Shown here in pieces: positions 1 to 7,706 of a stretch of 64,000 bases of DNA. Where the stretch lies: the NCBI RefSeq assembly GCF_006716675.1, contig NZ_VFPM01000001.1, forward strand, positions 682,001-746,000, read 5' to 3'. Source of the DNA: Humibacillus xanthopallidus. GTDB taxonomy: Bacteria > Actinomycetota > Actinomycetes > Actinomycetales > Dermatophilaceae. Each line of letters begins with the position of its first letter. Position 1 is the stretch's first letter. The position numbers and the translations under genes are program-made. The notes below the pieces were generated by a model. That model saw nothing but the letters and a program-made list of their open reading frames with translations, was not told where the DNA came from and made no database searches.

Positions 1-261
1 CGCCTCGTGCAGCACCTTGAGGTGATGGCTGATCGTCGGCTGCGACAGCTCGAAGGCGTCGTTGAGGTCGCACACGCAGGCTTCACCCCCCTCGTGCGAG
101 GCCACGAGCGAGAGCAGCCGCAGGCGGACCGGGTCGGCGAGCGCCTTGAGCACCGGCACGATCCCCTCGGCTGCCTCCGGGCTCAGCGGCTCCCGGCTGA
201 GCGGGGAGCAGCAGGCCACGGCCTCGACGGGACTGAGCGTCAGGAAAGGGGAGTTCGACAC
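1..261 (-). CDS. arsR: ArsR-family arsenic-responsive repressor (partial, runs off left edge)
   Basis: N-terminal 87 residues of a winged-helix ArsR/SmtB repressor. The frame read from a GTG at 261 carries the metal-sensing CVCDL motif (Cys62 and Cys64), followed by the recognition-helix pattern LSQPTISHHLKVL. That combination is the classic As(III)/Sb(III) site at the start of the DNA-binding helix. An extra vicinal Cys17-Cys18 pair lies in the N-terminal tail. It is divergent from the ArsI-like gene, and a palindrome directly upstream of its start suggests autoregulation and control of the plus-strand genes. Known for the family: arsenite binding releases the operator. The C-terminus lies outside the window. 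An ATG at 265 is in another frame and does not produce the family motifs. Confidence 0.85.
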   Translation of the reverse strand, partial: MSNSPFLTLSPVEAVACCSPLSREPLSPEAAEGIVPVLKALADPVRLRLLSLVASHEGGEACVCDLNDAFELSQPTISHHLKVLHEA

Positions 262-263
262 CC

Positions 264-332
264 ATCGATATTGACAGATGTCGATGCATACGGCAATGTC
301 GACTCCAGCAAGACATCAACATCCATCGATAT
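264..332. promoter_or_regulatory. Probable ArsR operator in the arsR/arsI divergent promoter region
   Basis: An imperfect inverted repeat, ATCGATAT-6 nt-ATGTCGAT (one mismatch), spans 264-285 just upstream of the arsR start. The same ATCGATAT octamer recurs at 325-332, upstream of the ArsI-like start at 352. AT-rich spaced dyads of this kind are typical ArsR operators. Binding is inferred from position and symmetry only. Confidence 0.55.
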
Positions 333-351
333 CCCTTTCAGAGGAGACCTC

Positions 352-819
352 ATGAGCCGCGTCCAGCTCGCCCTCAACGTCGATGACCTCGACGCCTCGA
401 TCGCCTTCTACTCCGCCCTGTTCGGCGCCGAGCCGGCGAAGATCCGCCCCGGCTACGCCAACTTCGCCGTCACCGAGCCGCCGCTCAAGCTCGTGCTCAT
501 CGAGAACCCCGGTCAGGGCGGCAGCCTCAACCACCTCGGTGTCGAGGTCGCCGACGTCGACACCGTCGACTCGGAGCAGACCCGACTCGCAGGACACGGC
601 ATGGCCACCGTCGACGAGCGCGGCACCACCTGCTGCTATGCCACGCAGGACAAGTTCTGGGTCCACGGCGCTCCCGACGGCGAGCGGTGGGAGGTCTACA
701 CCGTCCTCGCCGACAGCCCCACCTTCCGCGCGGAGCCCACCGACGAGGGGGACTCCTGCTGCGGCACGCAGTCGAGCGGGCCGCAGCCCCTGACGATCGG
801 CAGCCCCGCCCGCTCCTGA
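352..819 (+). CDS. arsI: ArsI-like C-As lyase / CadI-type VOC protein
   Basis: A 155-residue vicinal-oxygen-chelate protein, small like other ArsI/CadI members. The start is the ATG after a GAGGAG ribosome binding site at 341-346. The N-terminal VOC half-module reads DDLDASIAFYSALFG. His61 and Glu114 fit the Fe(II) ligand positions. The vicinal Cys94-Cys95 in TTCCYATQDKFWV is the ArsI signature for binding trivalent organoarsenicals. Known for the family: ArsI cleaves the carbon-arsenic bond of methylarsenite using oxygen. A second pair, Cys136-Cys137, sits near the C-terminus. Its place opposite arsR supports an arsenic role. The related name cadmium-induced protein CadI is the alternative label. 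Confidence 0.8.
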   Translation: MSRVQLALNVDDLDASIAFYSALFGAEPAKIRPGYANFAVTEPPLKLVLIENPGQGGSLNHLGVEVADVDTVDSEQTRLAGHGMATVDERGTTCCYATQDKFWVHGAPDGERWEVYTVLADSPTFRAEPTDEGDSCCGTQSSGPQPLTIGSPARS

Positions 820-995
820 CCTGACCGGAGGCGACGAGCCCGGACACGAGCCTGGTAACCAGCCCGGACACGAGCACGGCAACCAGCCCGGGCACGAGAG
901 TCCGGACCTTCGACCCTGACGGGCGCGGGCGTCGGGCCGGTAGACCGAGAGCAGACAGGACACCGGGACCACCGCCCAGCCCCGAGGCGCACCGC

Positions 996-1943
996 ATGAG
1001 TCGAAGCCCGACGCAGGAGCACCGCAGTCCGGCCGGCCGCTCGGGCGCGGCCGGCCGGAGAGCGGCGCCTGCCACCGCCGCGCTGCTGGCCGCGACCGCG
1101 GTGTGGGGCTCCACCTTTGTCGTGACGAAGGAGTCGGTCGACGAGCTGGCTCCGGCGTCGTTCCTCACCTGGCGCTTCGGCATCGCTGCGGCGGCGCTCC
1201 TGCTCCTTCGCCCGACCGCTCCACGCGGGCTGGCCCGCGCCGACGTCGGGCGCGCCACGGCCCTGGGAGTCTTCCTCGCAGCAGGCTTCCTGCTCCAGAC
1301 CACCGGGCTGCTGCACACCCTGGCCGGCGTCTCCGGCTTCCTCACCGGCGCAGCAGTGGTCCTCACGCCGCTCGTGGCCGCTCTCCTCTTCGCCGAGAGA
1401 GTCGGTCGCAGCGGCTGGACCGCCGTCGGCCTCTCCGCGGTCGGCCTCGCTGCGTTGACCGGCGGGGTCAGCCTGCCCTCCCCCGTCGGCATCGTGCTGA
1501 CCCTGGGAGGAGCAGCCTTCTTCGCCCTGCACATCACGGGCCTCAGCCAGTGGGCCACCCGCCAGAACGCCTACGCCCTGACCAGCGTCAGTGTCACCAC
1601 CGCGGCCCTCCTCTGCGCCCTCGTGGCCGGCCTCACCGGGGGCGTCGCCGTCCCCCGGACGTCGTCCGGCTGGGGCGCCGTCGCCTATCTCGGCGTGGTC
1701 GCCACCTGCATCGGCTTCGGCGTGCAGGCCTGGGCGCAGAGCGCGCTGAGCGCCACCACCGCGGCGGTCGTCATGACCATGGAGCCGGTCTTCGCCGCCG
1801 TGCTGGCCCTCGCCCTGGGTGAGCGCGGAATCGGCCTGTGGGGGTGGATCGGTGGCCTCCTCGTCGTCATCGGCATGGCCCTCAGCGAGCTCGGACCTCG
1901 CGACTGCTGCGACGCGCAGTCGCCCCGGATCGACTGCTGCTGA
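996..1943 (+). CDS. EamA/DMT-family transporter, possibly arsenic-linked
   Basis: A 315-residue integral membrane protein with about ten hydrophobic helices in two EamA-type repeats of the drug/metabolite transporter superfamily. The first repeat begins near AVWGSTFVVTK. It follows the ArsI-like gene by 176 bp on the same strand. The gap holds short imperfect repeats of a GACACGAG-type unit (about 842-900) and nothing else I recognise. The C-terminal tail carries two vicinal cysteine pairs, Cys304-Cys305 and Cys314-Cys315. These are unusual for a DMT transporter and match the thiol pairs on the ArsR and ArsI-like proteins. I infer export of an arsenical or thiol conjugate; the substrate is not proven by sequence. 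Confidence 0.8.
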   Translation: MSRSPTQEHRSPAGRSGAAGRRAAPATAALLAATAVWGSTFVVTKESVDELAPASFLTWRFGIAAAALLLLRPTAPRGLARADVGRATALGVFLAAGFLLQTTGLLHTLAGVSGFLTGAAVVLTPLVAALLFAERVGRSGWTAVGLSAVGLAALTGGVSLPSPVGIVLTLGGAAFFALHITGLSQWATRQNAYALTSVSVTTAALLCALVAGLTGGVAVPRTSSGWGAVAYLGVVATCIGFGVQAWAQSALSATTAAVVMTMEPVFAAVLALALGERGIGLWGWIGGLLVVIGMALSELGPRDCCDAQSPRIDCC

Positions 1944-1992
1944 CCTCAGGGCGTGACGAGCAGGTCGGACGACCGAGGAAGGGCTGACGGGG

Positions 1993-3015
1993 TCAGCGGC
2001 TGAGTGCCCGGTAGACGGCTTCGTACCCGTCGGCCATGACGTCGACACTGAACAGGCGCTCAACCCTCTCGCGGCAGGCACGGCGCGAGAGGCGGCTGAC
2101 CGCGCCGGCGACCTCGGCCAGCTCCTCCTCCGAGTCCCGGACGAAGCCGGTGACGCCGTCCTCGACCACCTCGGGCACCGATCCCCTGCGCAGTGCCAGG
2201 ACGGGCGTGCCGCAGGCCATCGCCTCCGTCATCGCCAGGCCGAAGGGCTCCGGCCAGTCGACCGGGAAGAGAAGGGCGTGGGCCGAGCCGAGTAGTTCGT
2301 TCTTCTCCTCGTCGCCGAGCTCGCCGAGGTACTCGACGTCCCGGCCGTCGATGAGCGGCCTGATCACCGACTCGTGGTAGTCGACGTCAGCGGGGTCCAC
2401 CTTTGCGCCGATCCGGAGGGGCACACCGGTGAGACGGGCGATGCGAATCGCACCCTCGATGTTCTTCTCGGGGCAGATCCTGCCGACGAAGGCGAAGTAC
2501 TCCCCACCGGTCTCGTTGAAGGTGAAGCGCGCCAAGTCGGTCCCGTTGTAGACGGTGGCGGCCCAGTTCGACCCCGGGAGGGGTTGTCGCTGGCTGTCGC
2601 TGATCGAGACGACCTCGGCCTCGCTGTACCGTCCGAAGATGGCCGCGAGCCCGGGGAGGTCCAGCCGGCCGTGGAGCGTCGTCACCACCGGCGTCCTGAC
2701 GAGGCGAGCGAAGGGGAAGGCGAAGTAGTCGACGTGGCTGTGGATGACATCGAATGCCTCGGCCTCGTCGAAGACCATGCCCAGCTCCAGCATGAGATAG
2801 AGGTGGGGATCCACCTCCTCCGATCCCAGCCGCAACGCCTCGGCGATCACCGGCACGAGGCGCGCTCCGGTCCGCGAGTCTCCGCTGGCGAAGAGCGTCA
2901 CCTCGTGGCCGCGAGACACCAGGACCTCGGTCAGCAGCGAGACCACGCGCTCCGTCCCGCCGTACATCTCCGGTGGCACTGGCTCCGTCAGGGGGGCGAT
3001 CTGGGCGATCCTCAT
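1993..3015 (-). CDS. GT4-family glycosyltransferase
   Basis: A 340-residue GT-B glycosyltransferase. The chosen start is the ATG at 3015, giving MRIAQIAPLTEP; the open frame continues upstream but without family-like residues. The N-terminal nucleotide-binding half includes EMYGGTERVVSLL. The C-terminal family 4 half has the donor-site region GRICPEKN and the E-x7-E type motif within EPFGLAMTEAMACGTPVLA. The acceptor and donor sugars cannot be read from sequence. It lies 65 bp downstream of the debranching-enzyme gene on the same strand, so the two are probably co-transcribed and may act on the same glucan or a storage or osmotic carbohydrate. Confidence 0.85.
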   Translation of the reverse strand: MRIAQIAPLTEPVPPEMYGGTERVVSLLTEVLVSRGHEVTLFASGDSRTGARLVPVIAEALRLGSEEVDPHLYLMLELGMVFDEAEAFDVIHSHVDYFAFPFARLVRTPVVTTLHGRLDLPGLAAIFGRYSEAEVVSISDSQRQPLPGSNWAATVYNGTDLARFTFNETGGEYFAFVGRICPEKNIEGAIRIARLTGVPLRIGAKVDPADVDYHESVIRPLIDGRDVEYLGELGDEEKNELLGSAHALLFPVDWPEPFGLAMTEAMACGTPVLALRRGSVPEVVEDGVTGFVRDSEEELAEVAGAVSRLSRRACRERVERLFSVDVMADGYEAVYRALSR

Positions 3016-3080
3016 GGGTTCACTGACTCCATCCAGGCGGCTGCCTTGAGTCTGGTCCCCGAGACGTGCGCGATACAGGT

Positions 3081-5393
3081 TCAGTACTCGATCATCACCT
3101 GGAGGTCTCGTGCCTTGGAGGTGACGACAGCGAGACTCAGGTCCCCCGAGCGCTCGAACCGCAGGTCGGCCTGGCTCGCACCGACCTTCAGCTTCTTGAT
3201 CTCTACCCAGTCGAGCCATCCGGGCAACCGCGGTCGGATGACGTGCAGCGTGCCCGCGAAGGCGTCGGGGACGATCCCGAGGACGGCTGTGAGGAGATAG
3301 GGCAGGCTGCCGGACGCCCACGCCTGGGGATTGCAGGCGACGGGATACCGCACGGGTCGGCCGTAGCTCGCTCGGTCAAAGCCGGCAAACAGCTCGGGCA
3401 GGCGGTAGAGATCGAACCTGGTGGCCGCTTCGTAGAGGCCGGTGAGGATCTCGAGCGCATCGTCGTCGAAGCCGTAGGAACGCAGACCCACAGCGACCAT
3501 CGCGCTGTCGTGGGGCCAGACCGCCCCCGTCTGGTAGTCGAACGGGTTGTACGCCGCAGCCTCCTGCGACAGCGTTCGCACTCCCCAGCCGGCGTTCAGC
3601 CGTCTCGGGTCCATGACGCTGTCGCGCACTGCGGCCCCATGCGACGCGGCGACGATACCGCCCCACAGGGCCTGCCCCTGGTTGGACGCGTCGACCTCGG
3701 CGACGCGCCTCGCCCCGGGAGGGCCGTGGACGGCCAGGGCATAGTTGCCCAGGTCCGGCCTCCAGAACGACTCTTCGAACGTCTCCCTCAGCTGCTCGGC
3801 TCGCCCTTCCAGACGCGTCGCCCTGTCCTCGTCCCCCGCCACGCGACAGACGTTGGCCATCGCTCGGAACGCCCGGAAGGCATACCCCTGCATCTCGGCC
3901 AGCGCGATCGGTGATCTGGCCAGTGAGCCGTCAGCGTCGACGATGGCGTTGTAGGAGTCCTTCCACCCCTGGTTCACCAGACCGTCACTGGCTCGGCACG
4001 CGTACTCGAAGAGGCCGCCCGCATCCGGGTCGGCCTGCCGTTCCAGCCAGTCCAGGGCGGCGTCCACGTGCGGCCGCAGCGCCGTGAAGCACTCGAGGTC
4101 GCCGGTCCACTGGAGGTACTCCCCCAACAGCACGAGGAACAGCGGCGTCGCGTCGACCGAGCCGTAGTACGGCGTGAAGGGCACCTCACCGAGCCGAGCT
4201 CGCTCCCCCACTCTCAGCTCGTGCAGGATCTTGCCGGGCTCCTCGTCCCGGGCCGGGTTTCGCTCCCGGCCCTGGTAGCGGGCCAGCAGGTCGAGCGTCG
4301 CCCGACCGACCTCTGGCGCAAAGGCGAGCGTCTCCAATGCGGTGATGATCGAGTCGCGCCCGAAGAGTGCGACGTACCACGGGACTCCGGCCGCATAGAA
4401 GCGGTCGTCACCGTGCCGTGTCTCGAGCATCGCCAGATCGACGAAGGACCGTCTCATGACTCGGTTGAACAGCTCGTTGCTCGTCCTCATCCGCACCTCG
4501 CTCCGCGGCAGCCCGAGATGCTCCGAGTCCTCGACCGAGACGTTCTCGCCTGCGTTCGGCGAGACCTCGAGGCCGTCCTGTCCGTCACCCATGGGTTGGT
4601 CGGTCAGCCGGTAGACCGTGTCGACCGTCCGGGGCGCAGCGCCCGGAGGAAGGTCGAGGTGGAACGTTGCGCAGTTTCCACTGAGATGAGTGGGAGGCGG
4701 GTCGAAGGTGATCTCGGTGGTCCGACGATGATGATCTGCCCCGCTGTAGCTGAGACGGACGCTTCCCCCCTCGACGTGCGGTTCTTCCACGCGACCGCGG
4801 GCTCCCGGCGCCATGCCCCTCACGGTGAAGATGTCATCGAAGTCGGAGCCGTAACCCAACGTCACCGTGATCTGGAGTGGCCTTCGGGAGAAGTTGCGAA
4901 AGGTCAGCACCTCGCGAACCTGCCCGTCGAGCGAGGTGTCCACGTGCAGTCCGATGGTCTCCTTGTGGACGATCCCGCGGCCGCCATCGACCGGAAGCTC
5001 CGGATTGGTCAGCTCGCGGGTGCACCGGTCGCCGAGGTCGGCAGACTCGAAGAGGAGCGTCATCGGTCGACCGTTGACGTGCATCCGCTTCTCGTCGAGG
5101 TAGCGCGTGTCGTGGAAGTAGATCCCGAGCCCGTGGTGACCGGTGCGCGCCGACTGTGCGGGCACGTCACCTGTCGTCTGAGTGACCATGAAGAGCGCCC
5201 CCGACTTCAGGGTCGTCGTGGCGCCCAGATCTGGGGTGTGCGTGCCCAACGGGTCCGGATCAGACGTCGACCCAACCGGTGCGGGCTGGCCAGCAGAGAC
5301 ATCTCGTTCGGCGGGGCTTTCGGTGGACATGTTTCCAGCCTGCGCCTGTTCGTCGACTCCCACCACCCAACCAGAGCCGTCGGCCAGGGGCAT
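3081..5393 (-). CDS. Amylo-alpha-1,6-glucosidase / glycogen-debranching family protein
   Basis: A protein of up to 770 residues with the bacterial debranching-enzyme layout. The N-terminal beta-sandwich domain begins near TTTLKSGALFMVTQ (about residues 60-330). It is followed by an (alpha/alpha)6-barrel catalytic region containing FGRDSIITALETL, typical of this glucosidase superfamily. The start is uncertain: ATG at 5393 gives the longest form, and ATG at 5330 (749 residues) fits family length equally well. Neither has a strong ribosome binding site. Known for the family: hydrolysis of alpha-1,6 branch linkages in glycogen-like polymers. Most likely cytoplasmic, as no signal peptide is seen. 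The 5394-5645 region upstream is shared with the divergent corA gene and shows no clear site. Confidence 0.85.
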   Translation of the reverse strand: MPLADGSGWVVGVDEQAQAGNMSTESPAERDVSAGQPAPVGSTSDPDPLGTHTPDLGATTTLKSGALFMVTQTTGDVPAQSARTGHHGLGIYFHDTRYLDEKRMHVNGRPMTLLFESADLGDRCTRELTNPELPVDGGRGIVHKETIGLHVDTSLDGQVREVLTFRNFSRRPLQITVTLGYGSDFDDIFTVRGMAPGARGRVEEPHVEGGSVRLSYSGADHHRRTTEITFDPPPTHLSGNCATFHLDLPPGAAPRTVDTVYRLTDQPMGDGQDGLEVSPNAGENVSVEDSEHLGLPRSEVRMRTSNELFNRVMRRSFVDLAMLETRHGDDRFYAAGVPWYVALFGRDSIITALETLAFAPEVGRATLDLLARYQGRERNPARDEEPGKILHELRVGERARLGEVPFTPYYGSVDATPLFLVLLGEYLQWTGDLECFTALRPHVDAALDWLERQADPDAGGLFEYACRASDGLVNQGWKDSYNAIVDADGSLARSPIALAEMQGYAFRAFRAMANVCRVAGDEDRATRLEGRAEQLRETFEESFWRPDLGNYALAVHGPPGARRVAEVDASNQGQALWGGIVAASHGAAVRDSVMDPRRLNAGWGVRTLSQEAAAYNPFDYQTGAVWPHDSAMVAVGLRSYGFDDDALEILTGLYEAATRFDLYRLPELFAGFDRASYGRPVRYPVACNPQAWASGSLPYLLTAVLGIVPDAFAGTLHVIRPRLPGWLDWVEIKKLKVGASQADLRFERSGDLSLAVVTSKARDLQVMIEY

Positions 5394-5645
5394 GCGTCAG
5401 GTGAACACCGAGCTGCACGAGGCGATGGACCACCCCCAGCCAGCGCGTCTACACTCCCCGAGGCGACGGCATACGGGCTCGTCGTGCGACGGATGGACGA
5501 GCAGCGGCAGGAGGTGGGCCCCATGTGCGGCGAGCCTCCTAGTCATACGCCCGACGAGAGCTGACCGCTCGAGACTCCCCGTGGGGGCTCGCGGCGATTC
5601 TCGTCGTGATGACCGCGTGCCCCTTCGTCCCTCCAGGGAGTCGTC

Positions 5646-6785
5646 ATGTCCGAGCGTCCCCGCAACCCGATCCGCACCCTCGCCGGCCGCGTGCGACGAC
5701 CGGTGCCCACCAGCCCGACTCACCCGCCTGTCACCGCCGTCGTGCCTCGGCGCGGCCGCGACGGCGCCAGCATGGTCGACAGCGCGATCTATGTCGCCGG
5801 GCGACGGTCCGCCTCGCCGGCCACCCTCTCCGAGACCTTCCGGGGGCTGCGCGAGGAGACCGGCGCCGTCGGCTGGATCGGCCTCTACCGTCCGACGCAG
5901 GACGAGCTCGCCGCTCTCGCAGCGGAATTCGACCTCCACGAGCTCGCCGTCGAGGACGCCATCGTCGCTCACCAGCGACCCAAGCTCGAGCGCTACGGCG
6001 ACACCCTCTTCGTCGTCCTGCGGGCCGCGCGCTACCTCGACGAGTCCGAGGAGGTCGAGTTCGGCGAGGTCCACCTCTTCGTCGGCAGCGACTTCGTCAT
6101 CACCGTGCGCCACAGCGAGGCGCCCGACCTCTCCGCCGTGCGCCGCCGCCTCGAGAGCGACCCGGAGCTGCTCGCCCTCGGTCCCGAGGCGGTGCTCTAC
6201 GCCATCCTCGACCGTGTCGTCGACGGCTACGTGCCCGTCGTCCGCGGCCTGCACAACGACATCGACGAGATCGAGACCGAGGTCTTCCGCGGCGACCCCG
6301 CCGTGTCGCGCCGCATCTACGAGCTGAGCCGCGAGGTCATCGAGTTCGAGCGCGCCGTGCGTCCGCTCGCGACCGTCATCCAGTCGCTGTCGGCGGGCTT
6401 CGAGAAGTACGGCACCGACGAGGAGCTGCGCCGCTACCTGCGCGACGTCGAGGACCACCTCACCCAGGTGCGCGAGCAGGTCGAGGGCTTCCGCCACCTG
6501 CTCCGCGACATCCTCACCGTCAACGCCACGCTCGTCGCCCAGAAGCAGAACGAGGAGATGAAGACCCTCACCGAGGCGAGCATGGACCAGAACGAGGAGG
6601 TCAAGAAGATCTCGGCGTGGGCCGCCATCCTCTTCGCCCCGACCCTCATCGGCACCGTCTACGGGATGAACTTCGACGCGATGCCCGAGCTGCACTGGCA
6701 GTTCGGCTATCCCTTCGCGATCGGGCTCATGGGTCTCGTCAGCGTCACGCTCTACGGCATCTTCAAGAAGCGCCGCTGGATCTGA
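5646..6785 (+). CDS. corA: CorA-like magnesium/cobalt channel
   Basis: A 379-residue CorA-family divalent cation channel. A long acidic, helical cytoplasmic N-terminal domain (about residues 1-310) is followed by two C-terminal transmembrane helices. The diagnostic YGMNF motif is present at the end of the first helix, and the protein ends in a basic KKRRW tail. CorA proteins form pentameric membrane channels for Mg2+ (and Co2+ or Ni2+). The ATG at 5646 follows a GGAG-like stretch. The next gene starts 16 bp downstream, so the two may be co-transcribed although the functions look unrelated. Confidence 0.9.
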   Translation: MSERPRNPIRTLAGRVRRPVPTSPTHPPVTAVVPRRGRDGASMVDSAIYVAGRRSASPATLSETFRGLREETGAVGWIGLYRPTQDELAALAAEFDLHELAVEDAIVAHQRPKLERYGDTLFVVLRAARYLDESEEVEFGEVHLFVGSDFVITVRHSEAPDLSAVRRRLESDPELLALGPEAVLYAILDRVVDGYVPVVRGLHNDIDEIETEVFRGDPAVSRRIYELSREVIEFERAVRPLATVIQSLSAGFEKYGTDEELRRYLRDVEDHLTQVREQVEGFRHLLRDILTVNATLVAQKQNEEMKTLTEASMDQNEEVKKISAWAAILFAPTLIGTVYGMNFDAMPELHWQFGYPFAIGLMGLVSVTLYGIFKKRRWI

Positions 6786-6801
6786 GCCCTACGGTGGGGT
6801 G

Positions 6802-7647
6802 ATGGCACGAGCACTCGTCGGCGTCTCGGGCTGGCGCTACCCGCGCTGGCGGGGCGACTTCTACCCCAAGGGCCTCCCCCAGCGGCTCGAGCTGACGTAT
6901 GCCGCCGAGCGCATGACCTCGATCGAGGTCAACGGCTCCTTCTACTCCCTCCAGCGCCCGAGCTCGTATGCCGCGTGGCGCGCTGCCGTGCCATCCGACG
7001 TCGTCCTCGCCGTCAAGGGCGGTCGCTTCATCACCCACATGAAGTCGCTGCGCGACGTGGACACGCCGCTCGCGAACTTCTTCGCGAGCGGGGTGCTGGC
7101 CCTCGGGCCCCAGCTCGGTCCGGTGCTGTGGCAGCTGCCCGAGCGGCTCGGCTTCGACGCCGACCGGCTCGCCGCGTTCTTCGACCTGCTCCCCCGCTCG
7201 ACCGGCGCCGCTGCCGAGCTCGCCGCCCGCCACGACGACAAGCTCGCCGAGGACCGCACCCTCACGACGTGCGAGGTCGACGCGCCCCTGCGCCACGCGC
7301 TCGAGCCGCGGCACCCGAGCTTCGACACCGACGAGGCCCGCGCTCTCTGCGCCGAGCACGACATCGCGATCGTCGTCGCCGACAGCGCCGGTCGCTGGCC
7401 CACGATGCACGACGCGACGAGCGACTTCCGCTACGTGCGACTGCACGGCGAGACCGAGCTCTACGCCAGCGGCTACACCGACGAGTCGCTCGACCGCTGG
7501 GCCTCGACCTGCCGCGAGTGGCTCGCCGAGGGGCACGACGTCCACGTCTACTTCGACAACGACGCCCGCGGGCACGCCCCCTGGGACGCCGTGCGGCTCC
7601 TCGACCGGCTCGGGGCCAGTCCGCCGCGCGACCCCGGCCCCGGCTGA
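6802..7647 (+). CDS. DUF72 (YecE-like) domain protein
   Basis: A 281-residue TIM-barrel protein of the DUF72/YecE family. Its N-terminus has the family pattern VGVSGWRYPRWRGDFYP, followed by SIEVNGSFYSLQ. The C-terminal part has YVRLHGE and DVHVYFDNDARGHAPWDA, which are also family hallmarks. The biochemical role of DUF72 proteins is not established, so no reaction is assigned. An in-frame GTG lies immediately before the chosen ATG. It is 16 bp behind corA and 59 bp ahead of pta. Confidence 0.88.
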   Translation: MARALVGVSGWRYPRWRGDFYPKGLPQRLELTYAAERMTSIEVNGSFYSLQRPSSYAAWRAAVPSDVVLAVKGGRFITHMKSLRDVDTPLANFFASGVLALGPQLGPVLWQLPERLGFDADRLAAFFDLLPRSTGAAAELAARHDDKLAEDRTLTTCEVDAPLRHALEPRHPSFDTDEARALCAEHDIAIVVADSAGRWPTMHDATSDFRYVRLHGETELYASGYTDESLDRWASTCREWLAEGHDVHVYFDNDARGHAPWDAVRLLDRLGASPPRDPGPG

Positions 7648-7706
7648 CGACACCGCACACCGGACGCCTCCTGACGCGCGGCGACACCGACCGCTAGGTT
7701 CGTCGT

